From assembly GCF_000970685.1 (NCBI RefSeq), contig NZ_LAJB01000002.1, positions 341,854 to 405,853 of the forward strand: a stretch of 64,000 nucleotides of DNA, written 5' to 3'. Every line of letters starts with the position of its first letter. Within the stretch, counting starts at the first letter, position 1. Positions 18,209-26,435 of the stretch are shown here, in pieces. A model generated the notes under the pieces. It was not told the DNA's origin. It made no database searches and saw only the letters and a program-made list of their open reading frames with translations. Source of the stretch: Domibacillus indicus (GTDB lineage Bacteria; Bacillota; Bacilli; Bacillales; Domibacillaceae). A program made the translations under genes and the position numbers.

Positions 18209-18228
18209 TCCCCTGCTCTTCCAGACAG

Positions 18229-18261
18229 GCAAAATAGCCTCTCTGTTAAAAAAGAGGCTAT
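18229..18261 (-). terminator. Terminator of the potassium channel gene
   Basis: ATAGCCTCT (18234-18242) pairs with AGAGGCTAT (18253-18261); on the minus strand the stem is followed by TTTTG. It is 44 bases beyond the stop at 18306 and lies tail to tail with the carboxylesterase terminator. Confidence 0.75.
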
Positions 18262-18305
18262 GCCCTAAGGATCTGTTTTATTTGCCCGCGCTGTATTTTA
18301 GATAA

Positions 18306-19622
18306 TCACCCGGTCAGCACGTCTTCAGACGGATATTTAAAATGCGTTTCCTGGCTGCGTTTGGCGAACATATATGCCACAGAAAGCGGTCCGACTTTTC
18401 CGAGAATCATCAGCACAATCAAAATGCCTTTGCCAGCCCCTGACAGGGTTGGAGTCAGATTCATCGACAGGCCTACAGTCGCAAAAGCAGAGACCGATTC
18501 AAACATAAGCGGCAAAAACGGCAGGTCTTCTGCCACATTTATTAAAAACGTCCCGGTAATAACTACAAAAAAAGCAATCATCGTGATCGAAAGCACCCTC
18601 ATCACATATTCTGGCTTAATGGTGCGGCGGAACAGGTGAATGTCTTTTTTTCCCTGTATATACGTCAGCATCGCAGCCGCCATAACGATAAATGTGGTCA
18701 GCTTAATGCCGCCGGCAGCTGAGCCGCTGCCGGCGCCGATAAACATCAGCATCATCATAAAAAACGCGGTCTGGCTGTTAATCGCTCCCATATCAATGGA
18801 GTTAAAGCCGGCTGTCCGGGTTGTAACCGCCTGAAACCAGGAAGCCTGAAGCTGGTCAATAAACGGCATATTGCCGATCGTGCCCGGGTTTTGATATTCA
18901 AGCAAATAAAACATGATAAACGCAAGCACGTTTAAGCCGGCTGTGGCCGTCACCATAATTTTTGTATGCAGCGTCCATTTCCGGAACGAGCGGTGTTCAA
19001 ACAAGTCTACCAGCACTGTAAAGCCGAGCCCGCCCAGAATAATAAGCGAGGTAATGCCGATGGTAACAATAAAGCTGTCAGCGTGCTGCATCATATTGTC
19101 AGGCCACAACCCGAACCCGGCATTATTAAATGCGGAGACGGCATGAAAAAAGCTGTAATACATGCCTTTAGCGAACCCGTACTGCGGCACCCAGTCAATC
19201 GCCAGAAAGCAGGCGACAATGAGCTCAATCGCAATCGAAAACAAAAGCAGGTTGCGCACAAGCTTCACCACACCGCCGACATGCAGCTGGCCGAGCGCCT
19301 GCTGGAGAATCAGCCGCTGCTTCATGCCGACCCGTTTGCCGAGCAGCACAAACACAATAACGGAAAAAGACATAATCCCAAGTCCGCCCAGCTGAATCAA
19401 AAGCATAATCACAATTTCACCAAAAAGAGTAAATTCTGACCCGGTGTCTACAACAGCGAGACCGGTCACTGTAAAAGCAGACGTCGCTGTAAATAAAGCA
19501 TCCGTCCAGGAAAGCGGTCCATTTTCAGAAACGGGCAGCTTGAGCAGCAGCGTTCCTATTAAAATAGCACTCAGGTAAATAATAAGCAGGACAGCCGCCG
19601 GTTCAAGCTGTTTCTTTTTCAT
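18306..19622 (-). CDS. KtrB/KtrD-type K+ uptake channel subunit (TrkH family)
   Basis: A 438-residue membrane protein of the TrkH/KtrB superfamily with the four pore-loop repeats, each with a selectivity glycine: FTATSAFTVTGLAVVDTG, FFHAVSAFNNAGFGL, AVTTRTAGFNSIDMG and FESVSAFATVGLSMNLTP. It forms the K+-conducting dimer, which in Firmicutes is gated by a cytosolic RCK subunit (KtrA or KtrC). No such subunit is adjacent, which resembles orphan KtrD of B. subtilis, though sequence alone does not separate KtrB from KtrD. ATG at 19622 follows GAAGGAAATTTT; the frame to 19673 is longer but lacks a ribosome binding site. Confidence 0.88.
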   Translation of the reverse strand: MKKKQLEPAAVLLIIYLSAILIGTLLLKLPVSENGPLSWTDALFTATSAFTVTGLAVVDTGSEFTLFGEIVIMLLIQLGGLGIMSFSVIVFVLLGKRVGMKQRLILQQALGQLHVGGVVKLVRNLLLFSIAIELIVACFLAIDWVPQYGFAKGMYYSFFHAVSAFNNAGFGLWPDNMMQHADSFIVTIGITSLIILGGLGFTVLVDLFEHRSFRKWTLHTKIMVTATAGLNVLAFIMFYLLEYQNPGTIGNMPFIDQLQASWFQAVTTRTAGFNSIDMGAINSQTAFFMMMLMFIGAGSGSAAGGIKLTTFIVMAAAMLTYIQGKKDIHLFRRTIKPEYVMRVLSITMIAFFVVITGTFLINVAEDLPFLPLMFESVSAFATVGLSMNLTPTLSGAGKGILIVLMILGKVGPLSVAYMFAKRSQETHFKYPSEDVLTG

Positions 19623-19700
19623 AAAATTTCCTTCTTTCGTACGGAATGGATTTATCTTACGCCGGCCCGCCAAAAAAGTAAAGACTAATTTTCAACAGAA

Positions 19701-19725
19701 AAAGCCGGTGCTCAGGCACCGGCTT
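19701..19725 (-). terminator. Terminator of the rhodanese-like gene
   Basis: On the minus strand GCCGGTGCCTGAGCACCGGC folds into a tight stem directly after the TAA stop (19724-19726), followed by TTTTTC. Confidence 0.85.
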
Positions 19726-20059
19726 AAGCAGATTCATTCATGCAAATAAATCCTTTGACGTGAATATTGTATTTTTTTAACAGGCGCACTGAAAAATTCC
19801 GCTCTACTGCCGAAGCAGCCGCAATATACACTTCCTGCCCGCCGAATTTACCGGCATTGCGCGGAATATAGCCGCATGGGATATGCTCGGCACCCGCAAG
19901 CGGAAGACGGTTCGCTTCCTGCCAGTCACGTACATCAATAACCGGATGGCCGGCTGCTTCATCAATTGAAATGCGTTTTGTGTTAACAGGCCAGTATCTC
20001 TTATAGCCAATCAATACAGCAGCGACAAGCACAGCTGCTATCATGATAATCCCCGCCAT
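19724..20059 (-). CDS. Membrane-anchored rhodanese-like domain protein lacking the catalytic cysteine
   Basis: A 111-residue protein with an N-terminal membrane helix (about residues 2-19) and a rhodanese fold: ISIDEAAGHPVIDVRDWQEANRL is the usual first half and HIPCGYIPRNAG fits the middle. At the place of the active-site loop the sequence reads VYIAAASAVERNFSVRL, with no cysteine, so sulfur transfer by the standard mechanism is not expected. It may act as a binding or regulatory domain. GGAGGG precedes the start. It lies alone upstream of the K+ channel gene. Confidence 0.75.
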   Translation of the reverse strand: MAGIIMIAAVLVAAVLIGYKRYWPVNTKRISIDEAAGHPVIDVRDWQEANRLPLAGAEHIPCGYIPRNAGKFGGQEVYIAAASAVERNFSVRLLKKYNIHVKGFICMNESA

Positions 20060-20116
20060 TCATCAGCCCTCCTATTATTCGCTGGTTTTTATTTTATACG
20101 TGCCCGGGGTATAAAA

Positions 20117-20365
20117 TCAATTTCTTTGTTTGAGATTCTCCAAACACTGTATGTAAGCGGAAATTAAACTCATTTTTTCCTCGTCCATTAACGAAGAATC
20201 ACGCACACGGCGTACCGCTTCAAAAAATTTCACTTCCGGCTGCTTCCTCAGTCTCGGATGATTCAGCTTATCCGCAAGCTCATTTTCCATCGCTTCTTCT
20301 ATATTCGTAAAGGTCCGCCCTTTCCAGAGCGCCTGATACAGCTCCTGCCAGTCGGCCAAATACAT
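20117..20365 (-). CDS. Small helical cytoplasmic protein, unknown function
   Basis: An 82-residue, charged and probably all-helical protein without membrane segments or recognised motifs. GGAGGAGGG lies directly before ATG 20365; TTG at 20359 has better spacing and is an alternative start. It follows the ctp gene in the same direction but beyond that gene's terminator. I do not recognise the family. Confidence 0.6.
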   Translation of the reverse strand: MYLADWQELYQALWKGRTFTNIEEAMENELADKLNHPRLRKQPEVKFFEAVRRVRDSSLMDEEKMSLISAYIQCLENLKQRN

Positions 20366-20496
20366 CCCTCCTCCATACCCAACGTTTATTGTATTCTGAA
20401 TTTTCCTGTTTGGCTAGAGAAAAATAAATGATTTTGCCGTTTTTTTCACGCTTCCTTATATGGTATACATCTCTTTCTGGTTATGTCCCTCAAATA

Positions 20497-20521
20497 AAAA
20501 ACCCCTCCGGATTGGAGGGGG
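20497..20521 (-). terminator. Terminator of the ctp protease gene
   Basis: CCCCTCC-GGATT-GGAGGGG stem, followed on the minus strand by TTTTTTATTTG, a few bases after the TAA stop at 20527. Confidence 0.9.
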
Positions 20522-20526
20522 TGATG

Positions 20527-21969
20527 TTACTTGATTTTTGCCTGGACGGCCTGGGCTGCTTTTTTCAGCTGCGTATCATTTTCTTCCAGCTTCAAACGCA
20601 GATTTTCCATCAGCTTTGTTGTAGAAGCGCCGGTGAGGACACCGTTTGCTTCAAGCTCAGAGGCTTCCTGGAATTCTTCAACGGCGCTTTCGGTTTCTTC
20701 ATCGAAGTAGCCGTCCACCTTGCCCGGCGCGTAGCCGAGGGCCTCAAGCATTTGTTCCGCTGTTTTCACTTCATCGGACAGCGACTCAAGCTTCAGCTCC
20801 GATTCCGGGTTAATATACGTTAAACTCGCGTAGTCCGGAAGCGCGACAGCGGTATCCGGCTTAATGCCTTTTTCATGAATCCATGTGCCGTTAGGCGTCA
20901 GCCATTTCGCGGTTGTCAGCTTCAGGTTCGATTGATCGCTGAAGTCTTCCGCCGACTGAACCGTTCCTTTGCCAAACGATTTTTCCCCGATGAGCGGAAT
21001 GCCGGCTGATTCGCTTAATGCGGCCGCTAAAATTTCCGAGGCGCTGGCGCTGCCTTTGTCAATTAACACAGCCGTCGGCACGGTGATTTTTTCCCCGCCC
21101 TCTGCCTGGTATGCCTTTGTTTCGCCGCCGGATTGGATCTGCATAATGTTTTTACCTTCCGGAACGAACATATTGGCCATTTCAATCGCCTGATCCAGCA
21201 GGCCGCCCGGATTCTGGCGGAGGTCGAGGACAAGGCCTTTCATTCCTTCTTTCTCCATAGCGGCAAGAGCCGTTCTCAGCTCCTCGGCCGTATGCTCGGA
21301 AAAGCTGGTTACCTGAACATGGGCAATTCCGTTTCCGCCCATTTCCGCATAGACTGTTTCAATTGGAATTTCATCGCGGACGATGGTGACTTCCTGCGTT
21401 TTTTCCGTGCCGGATTTTTGTACTTCCAGCTTTACTTTTGTACCTTTTTCTCCGCGGATTAAGAGCACTGCTTCCGAGGCGCTCATGCCCTGAATGCTTT
21501 TGCCGTCCACGGATAAAATCATGTCATTCGGCTGCAGGCCTGCTTTTTCCGCCGGTGAGCCCTTGATCGGTGAAACGACCATAATAAAGCCGTCTTTCTC
21601 TTGAATTTCCGCCCCGATTCCCTGGAAGGAGCTTGAAACGTCTTCATGGAACTCGGAGGCTTCTTCTTCGTTCATATAATCCGAGTACGGGTCTCCCAGT
21701 GACTCAATCATCCCGTTAATGGCTCCATTGACGAGCGATTCCTGATCAACTTCCTCATAATACTTCGTCTGGATTTTGTCATATGCTTCGTACAATTTAT
21801 TAAATTCTGACCGGGCCGGCGCTCCAACTTCAACCGCTTTCTCGTCACCAAAAGCAAGCGTCAGCGTTGTGACCGCCGCCGTAATAAAGACCAGCGCAAA
21901 AATCATAATAATAAACGGAAACCGTTTTATCTTGATGTAATGCCCCTGTTCCGGCTTTTCTTCTTCCAT
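20527..21969 (-). CDS. Carboxyl-terminal processing serine protease (S41, CtpA/CtpB type)
   Basis: A 480-residue secreted or membrane-anchored protease. A membrane anchor (about 20-42) is followed by a PDZ domain (about 100-185, GIGAEI to LEVQKSG), the S41 catalytic core with GSASASEILAAAL (Ser nucleophile) and GEKSFGKGTVQ (Lys general base), and a C-terminal peptidoglycan-binding domain (about 385-445, LGYAPGKVDGYFDEETESAV). B. subtilis CtpB has the same layout and cleaves SpoIVFA in sporulation; CtpA is a housekeeping paralogue beside yodJ and deoD, so by position this is more like CtpA. ATG 21969 follows AAGCGGGG; GTG 21990 is an alternative. Confidence 0.9.
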   Translation of the reverse strand: MEEEKPEQGHYIKIKRFPFIIMIFALVFITAAVTTLTLAFGDEKAVEVGAPARSEFNKLYEAYDKIQTKYYEEVDQESLVNGAINGMIESLGDPYSDYMNEEEASEFHEDVSSSFQGIGAEIQEKDGFIMVVSPIKGSPAEKAGLQPNDMILSVDGKSIQGMSASEAVLLIRGEKGTKVKLEVQKSGTEKTQEVTIVRDEIPIETVYAEMGGNGIAHVQVTSFSEHTAEELRTALAAMEKEGMKGLVLDLRQNPGGLLDQAIEMANMFVPEGKNIMQIQSGGETKAYQAEGGEKITVPTAVLIDKGSASASEILAAALSESAGIPLIGEKSFGKGTVQSAEDFSDQSNLKLTTAKWLTPNGTWIHEKGIKPDTAVALPDYASLTYINPESELKLESLSDEVKTAEQMLEALGYAPGKVDGYFDEETESAVEEFQEASELEANGVLTGASTTKLMENLRLKLEENDTQLKKAAQAVQAKIK

Positions 21970-22071
21970 TTTGTTCCCCGCTTTCTTCACCTACTGTGTA
22001 CACTCATTTTTTCATTTTAGCAGTTTTCACGGATTTTTGAAAATAAAAACCTATTCAAAAAAGCCGGCGGA

Positions 22072-22860
22072 TTACTCTGCCGGCTTTGCCTGTTCGAAAT
22101 AGTCTTCAAACGTCCAGTCGTTTTCATAAATAACGGCCGCGGCTTCCTGACCAACATAGCGGAAATGCCACGGTTCATAAATATAGCGGGTGATGTCTTC
22201 CTTGCCTTTCGGGTAACGCAGAATAAAGCCGTATTCATGAGCATGCTCTTTCAGCCATTTGCCTTCTTCTGTTGCTTCAAATGCCTGGTTCAGCTCAAAT
22301 CCGTTGCTTTCTGAGGAAATGTCCATCGCAAGCCCGGATTGATGCTCGCTCATGCCGGGCGGTGCAATCGACTTGAGCGCTTCTTCTTCACTGCTTGCCG
22401 CAGCGCCTGCCGCTAAAATTTCCTGCTGGCGGCTGTAGGAGCGGTAGCCAGAAACCGCAAATAAGTACTGGCCGTCTCCTTCCGCCCCTTGAAACATTTT
22501 TTCAAGTGCAGCGGCAGCTTCCTTGCGCATGTAGCTTTTTTCAATATCCTGGTCGCCGAATGAGTATTTCACTTTCGGGCGCACAAGATCCGGCGGTGTG
22601 TAATCCGATGGAAGCGCAAACTCTTTATTTACGAGCACCAGCGGGTTTTCCGGATTTTGAATCACCTGCACGCCATCCACCTCTTTCAATTGATTGAAAT
22701 ACGATGCGCTAATGACAGGTCCGGCAGTTTTTTCTTCTGCCGGTGTTTTGGCCGGCGCTGTTGTTTCTGTTTGTTCTGTTTTGTTTTCAGGTTTTTCTTC
22801 AGCAGCTGCACAGCCCGCAAGCAGGATGGCGGCCGCCAGGGTTAAAGCGGTTTTTTTCAT
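22072..22860 (-). CDS. yodJ: D-Ala-D-Ala carboxypeptidase lipoprotein (VanY family)
   Basis: A 262-residue lipoprotein (lipobox LLAGC) with a Thr/Glu-rich linker and a VanY/peptidase M15B domain. The zinc ligands and catalytic residues lie in SEHQSGLAMDISS (His and Asp), with a final EPWHFRYVG (His and the catalytic Glu region); SGYRSYSRQQEI is also typical. Such enzymes trim the terminal D-alanine of peptidoglycan stem peptides. The start codon overlaps the deoD stop by one base (TAATG) without a good ribosome binding site, so translation is probably coupled to deoD, as in the yodJ-deoD neighbourhood of B. subtilis. Confidence 0.88.
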   Translation of the reverse strand: MKKTALTLAAAILLAGCAAAEEKPENKTEQTETTAPAKTPAEEKTAGPVISASYFNQLKEVDGVQVIQNPENPLVLVNKEFALPSDYTPPDLVRPKVKYSFGDQDIEKSYMRKEAAAALEKMFQGAEGDGQYLFAVSGYRSYSRQQEILAAGAAASSEEEALKSIAPPGMSEHQSGLAMDISSESNGFELNQAFEATEEGKWLKEHAHEYGFILRYPKGKEDITRYIYEPWHFRYVGQEAAAVIYENDWTFEDYFEQAKPAE

Positions 22861-23564
22861 TAGAACTGAACCGCCGCTTCTAATGCCACTTCAATCATTT
22901 CGTTAAACGTTGTCTGGCGTTCTTCTGATGTCGTTTCTTCACCGGTAATGATATGGTCGCTTACCGTCAGGACTGACAGCGCACGGCGGCCATATTTAGC
23001 AGCCAGCGTATACAGCGCCGTTGTTTCCATTTCAACCGCTAAAATGCCGTACTGTGCCCATTTTGCGTGATCCGCGTTTTCGTTGTAAAACTGGTCCGCG
23101 GTAAACACATTGCCGACTTTTAGCTGAAGCCCTTTTTCCGTGCCGGCATCAAATGCCGCTTTTAAAAGGTCCCAGCTGGCTGTCGGCGCATAATCAATGC
23201 CCGGAAACGTAACGCGGTTCATGCTTGAATCTGTTGAAGAGGTCATGGCAAGAATCACATCACGGACCTTCACGTCTTTCTGGATCGCTCCGCATGTGCC
23301 GACCCGGATCAAATTTTGAACGCCATAGCTTTGCATTAATTCATTTGCATAAATGGAGATAGATGGAACACCCATGCCGGTTCCCTGCACTGAAACCTTC
23401 TTTCCTTTATATGTTCCCGTATACCCGAGCATGCCTCGAACTTCGTTGTAGCAGACCGGATTTTCTAAAAATGTTTCGGCAATGTATTTTGCCCGGAGCG
23501 GATCGCCCGGAAGCAGGACCGTTTCAGCGATATCGCCTTGATTTGCACCAATGTGTACACTCAT
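22860..23564 (-). CDS. deoD: Purine nucleoside phosphorylase DeoD
   Basis: A 234-residue trimeric-type purine nucleoside phosphorylase, converting (deoxy)adenosine, inosine or guanosine and phosphate to base and (deoxy)ribose-1-phosphate. Visible features are the N-terminal [27 protein letters not shown] split by family signatures, [20 protein letters not shown] (phosphate site), [14 protein letters not shown] (ribose and base site) and the catalytic Asp in [17 protein letters not shown] precedes the ATG. It is first in a probable deoD-yodJ-ctp operon. Confidence 0.95.
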   Translation of the reverse strand: MSVHIGANQGDIAETVLLPGDPLRAKYIAETFLENPVCYNEVRGMLGYTGTYKGKKVSVQGTGMGVPSISIYANELMQSYGVQNLIRVGTCGAIQKDVKVRDVILAMTSSTDSSMNRVTFPGIDYAPTASWDLLKAAFDAGTEKGLQLKVGNVFTADQFYNENADHAKWAQYGILAVEMETTALYTLAAKYGRRALSVLTVSDHIITGEETTSEERQTTFNEMIEVALEAAVQF

Positions 23565-23640
23565 TTACAATTCCTCCAATATTGCTTCAAAAAGCAGCAC
23601 TTATCCAGGCTTTTATAACCTGCCTGGACTCCCTATTTTA

Positions 23641-24402
23641 TCATGCGAAGCGGCGGATTGTCTCGTCAATCCTGGTGCGGACACCGGAAAGCTCCGTGCG
23701 CTTAATGCGCAGCCGGACATTTGTTTCATCCGTGCCCATCGCTTCCGATAAAAAGCCGCCGAGCCCCCGTGCCCGCCTGTCTACCTGCAGCAGCACATTC
23801 ACTTCATCCTTTGACTGTTCAAGGAATGTAACCTCCAGTTCATCGAGCCGGCCGGCATAAGCGCCGGTCACCGGGATAAATTCAAATTCCTGTACAAACG
23901 GGTATCTCGTTAACCGGGCATGCTGGCATTCCACCTCGCGCAGCCGGAAGCCAAGCGACCGGACCGCATCCAGTACCTCCTCCGCGATAACGGTCGGCTG
24001 CACATCAATATAATCTTTGTCAGATGGATCGACAGCCTGTTTAATATCAAGCCCGGTCGCCACCCAGACACGTGTTTTTCCCTGCGTAACCGGTGTTTCA
24101 TGCGGGAGAGTCATCTCCAGCGGAAATTCGCGCACTTCTCCCGCCTGAATGGTGAACGGCTCATTCAGCTTTTCTTTTATCACTACCGCTTCATCCGTCA
24201 CTTTCCGGTCATCTGTTTCTCGCTCGTACGTTGTCATAACGGACACATAAATGGAATCAACCTGCTGCTCGACATTGCCGCCTTTTACCTCTACGATTCC
24301 GCGCATCATTTCACCTGCTGTGTATCTCGCTTTTTCAAGCTTTGTGTCCACCTTTGCATTTCCAATTCCGATGCTTGCCAGTGCTTTGTTAAACAACGCC
24401 AT
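23641..24402 (-). CDS. spo0M: Sporulation-control protein Spo0M
   Basis: A 253-residue arrestin-like protein. The N-terminus MALFNKALASIGIGNAKVD and the later GEMMRGIVEVKGG and TRVWVATGLDIKQAVDP are characteristic of Spo0M, which in B. subtilis modulates the sporulation phosphorelay and interacts with cytoskeletal proteins. No signal peptide or membrane segment. AAGGG precedes the ATG. It is probably monocistronic; an inverted repeat CCAGGC-GCCTGG at about 23610-23632 after the stop may terminate it. Confidence 0.9.
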   Translation of the reverse strand: MALFNKALASIGIGNAKVDTKLEKARYTAGEMMRGIVEVKGGNVEQQVDSIYVSVMTTYERETDDRKVTDEAVVIKEKLNEPFTIQAGEVREFPLEMTLPHETPVTQGKTRVWVATGLDIKQAVDPSDKDYIDVQPTVIAEEVLDAVRSLGFRLREVECQHARLTRYPFVQEFEFIPVTGAYAGRLDELEVTFLEQSKDEVNVLLQVDRRARGLGGFLSEAMGTDETNVRLRIKRTELSGVRTRIDETIRRFA

Positions 24403-24458
24403 TTCCCTTCACTCCATTCAACGTAATAATCCTATTACGCACCAGTATGAAAAAAGTT

Positions 24459-24686
24459 TCAGCGATTTAGTTCATCCTGTTCATATTTTTCCCAGGCTTC
24501 ATCAAAGACACCCATCGTCGGCAAATAGCCGGCATCCATCTCCAGATAGCGGCAGAGCACATCATAGGAATCCGCCATTTTCGGGAAGGAATGGTCATCA
24601 AATGCATGGTTCGCAAACGCCGCCAGCTCATCACGCGGCGGCTCCTCCCGGTATTTCATTAAATAATGGTAAAACGACTTATGCAT
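24459..24686 (-). CDS. yozE: YozE-family SAM-like fold protein
   Basis: A 75-residue protein of the YozE family: MHKSFYHYLMKYR, then FANHAFDDHSFPK and YDVLCRYLEM are the conserved helices of this small SAM-like domain of unknown function. ATG 24686 is preceded by GGAGGTGATACGT, an excellent site. The T-run of an upstream terminator (24700-24707) touches this ribosome binding site, so there is no room for a separate promoter between them. Confidence 0.88.
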   Translation of the reverse strand: MHKSFYHYLMKYREEPPRDELAAFANHAFDDHSFPKMADSYDVLCRYLEMDAGYLPTMGVFDEAWEKYEQDELNR

Positions 24687-24706
24687 ACGTATCACCTCCA
24701 AAAAAA

Positions 24707-24890
24707 AGACCTTTTAGAAAAGGTCTCAGAGTGTAGACAAAGTTAGAAAGCAGGCTGATTGAAAACGTTTGTCTTTCCAGGAACGCCGCCGGCTGGGAAG
24801 CGGAGTGGGTCATGAGCATTCACAGACGGCAAGTGACGCCGAAAGCAAGCGTTTGTCAACAGCCTGAGACCTTTTAGAAAAGGTCTCAGA
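24707..24890. repeat. Gene-end repeat element between two identical terminator hairpins (msrB copy)
   Basis: The 23-bp sequence GACCTTTTAGAAAAGGTCTC plus AGA occurs at 24708-24730 and again at 24868-24890. Each contains a perfect GACC-TTTT/AAAA-GGTC hairpin, and both read as terminators leftward; the distal one has TTTTTTTT. Between them is an insert of about 137 bp whose ends are inverted: GCAGGCTGATTGAAAACG (24751-24768) and, as complement, TCAGGCTGTTGACAAACG near 24850-24867. The outer edge is AGAGTGTAGACAAAGTTAG. The same insert, shortened, is at 56796-56899, and a solo edge is at 40622-40652. Confidence 0.75.
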
Positions 24891-24897
24891 CTGTTTC

Positions 24898-25323
24898 TTA
24901 GCAGAGGTCTTTATACTCCCCGTAGCCTTCCGCCTCCAGATCCTCTTTCCGGATAAAGCGGAGCGAAGCGGAGTTAATGCAGTAGCGCAGGCCGCCTGCC
25001 TCACGCGGGCCGTCCGGGAACACATGGCCGAGGTGCGAGTCGGCTGTTTTGCTGCGAACCTCGGTGCGGATCATGCCGTGGGACAAATCCCGCTCTTCAA
25101 GTATTTCCGCATCTTCAATCGGCTTTGTAAAGCTCGGCCAGCCGCAGCCGGCATCGTATTTGTCCTTCGATGAAAAAAGCGGCTTGCCGGAAACAATATC
25201 TACATAAATGCCGTCCGCCTCTTCGTTCCAGTATTCATTATGAAATGGCGGCTCGGTGCCGTTTTGCTGGGTGACATTGTACTGCATCGGCGTAAGAGTT
25301 TCTTTTAAGTTTTCTTTGTTCAT
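24898..25323 (-). CDS. msrB: Peptide-methionine (R)-S-oxide reductase MsrB
   Basis: A 141-residue MsrB that reduces the R epimer of methionine sulfoxide in proteins. Visible are [18 protein letters not shown], the substrate loop [16 protein letters not shown] and the active-site Cys in [11 protein letters not shown]. The structural zinc cysteines of many MsrBs are absent, as in other Bacillus MsrBs. The start overlaps the msrA stop by four bases. The terminator region downstream is duplicated around a repeat element. Confidence 0.95.
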   Translation of the reverse strand: MNKENLKETLTPMQYNVTQQNGTEPPFHNEYWNEEADGIYVDIVSGKPLFSSKDKYDAGCGWPSFTKPIEDAEILEERDLSHGMIRTEVRSKTADSHLGHVFPDGPREAGGLRYCINSASLRFIRKEDLEAEGYGEYKDLC

Positions 25324-25844
25324 TGTACGTCCCTCCAGTGTGATTGTATAAACGCAGCGCGTCCGGATCCTGTTTGATAGGCATTGTAATGGGCTGGATT
25401 TTTTTTATAGTAATCCTGGTGGTATTCTTCCGCCGGGTAAAATGTCGGTGCCGGCAGGATTTCCACGGCAATCGGCTTTTGAAAGCGGCCGCTTGCGTCG
25501 AGTTCTTTTTTGGACTGCTCCGCCAGCTGCTTCTGTTCATCTGTTGTGTAGAAAATCGCCGGCATGTAAGAGCGGCCTCTGTCGTAAAACTGTCCGCCCG
25601 CATCAGTCGGGTCAATCTGCATCCAGAACACCTCAAGCAGTTTTTTATACGAAAAAACATCCGGGTCAAACGTGATTTCCACCGCTTCAATATGCCCTGT
25701 TGTGCCGCTGCACACTTCTTCATATGTCGGATGTTCCGTATGCCCGCCGGTATACCCGCTGATTACGGATTGAATACCGGGCTGCTGGTGAAACGGCTTC
25801 ACCATGCACCAAAAACAGCCTCCTGCAAAAATTGCTTTTTCCAT
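25320..25844 (-). CDS. msrA: Peptide-methionine (S)-S-oxide reductase MsrA
   Basis: A 174-residue MsrA with the catalytic GCFWC (Cys about 10) and the family motifs [30 protein letters not shown] and [15 protein letters not shown]. It reduces the S epimer of methionine sulfoxide using thioredoxin. TAGGAGG precedes the ATG. It lies 12 bases after ypmS and overlaps msrB, giving a probable ypmR-ypmS-msrA-msrB operon for surface lipids and oxidative repair. Confidence 0.95.
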   Translation of the reverse strand: MEKAIFAGGCFWCMVKPFHQQPGIQSVISGYTGGHTEHPTYEEVCSGTTGHIEAVEITFDPDVFSYKKLLEVFWMQIDPTDAGGQFYDRGRSYMPAIFYTTDEQKQLAEQSKKELDASGRFQKPIAVEILPAPTFYPAEEYHQDYYKKNPAHYNAYQTGSGRAAFIQSHWRDVQ

Positions 25845-25856
25845 ATTCGCTGCCTC

Positions 25857-26435
25857 CTATTCTGCGGCTTCTTTTGGCAACAGAACCGCAAATTGAATAT
25901 TGTCTTTTTCGAGATTGAATGATTCCGCTTTGACGCGCATGCCGTTATCAAGCTTCATTTCAGCCAGCGAAACATAAATCCGTTCCTCATCCGGCACAAC
26001 ATGCACCCATTCGGGAAATGTATAAGCGTTATCTGCTGTTTTTAACACATAAGAGGCCGGAATATCAAGCAGGCCGACTCGAAGCCCGTTTTGGCGGAGA
26101 ACAATATTACCGTTTTCCTGCGCTTCCGGCTCAAAGGTCATGTAATAGTCAATATCGGTCCCAAAGACCGGAAACGATCCATACAGTTCGACGTTATCGC
26201 CAATATACACATCATAGTCAATGGGCGCGTTTCCCGCTTCTTTTTCAAGATAATAGCTGACAAGCTGATTCAGCTCCGCTTTCGTTGCGGTTACGTGAAA
26301 CGCCGTTTCGCCCTCCACCTCTGCCATGACTGGCTTTTCAGCATCCGACGGCAGAAAAACCAGTACTGCCACCAATCCTATTACGGCAATCATGCTGAAT
26401 AACAATATAAAAAAGGCCACTTTCCACTTCGTCAA
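25857..26435 (-). CDS. ypmS: YpmS-family membrane-anchored protein
   Basis: A 192-residue protein with one N-terminal membrane anchor (about 6-28) and an extracytoplasmic beta-rich domain belonging to the DUF2140/YpmS family; function unknown. The start is TTG at 26435 with GAGGG six bases upstream, overlapping the ypmR stop by four bases (TTGA), so the pair is translationally coupled. YpmS always neighbours the YpmR lipase in related bacilli. Confidence 0.85.
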   Translation of the reverse strand: MTKWKVAFFILLFSMIAVIGLVAVLVFLPSDAEKPVMAEVEGETAFHVTATKAELNQLVSYYLEKEAGNAPIDYDVYIGDNVELYGSFPVFGTDIDYYMTFEPEAQENGNIVLRQNGLRVGLLDIPASYVLKTADNAYTFPEWVHVVPDEERIYVSLAEMKLDNGMRVKAESFNLEKDNIQFAVLLPKEAAE

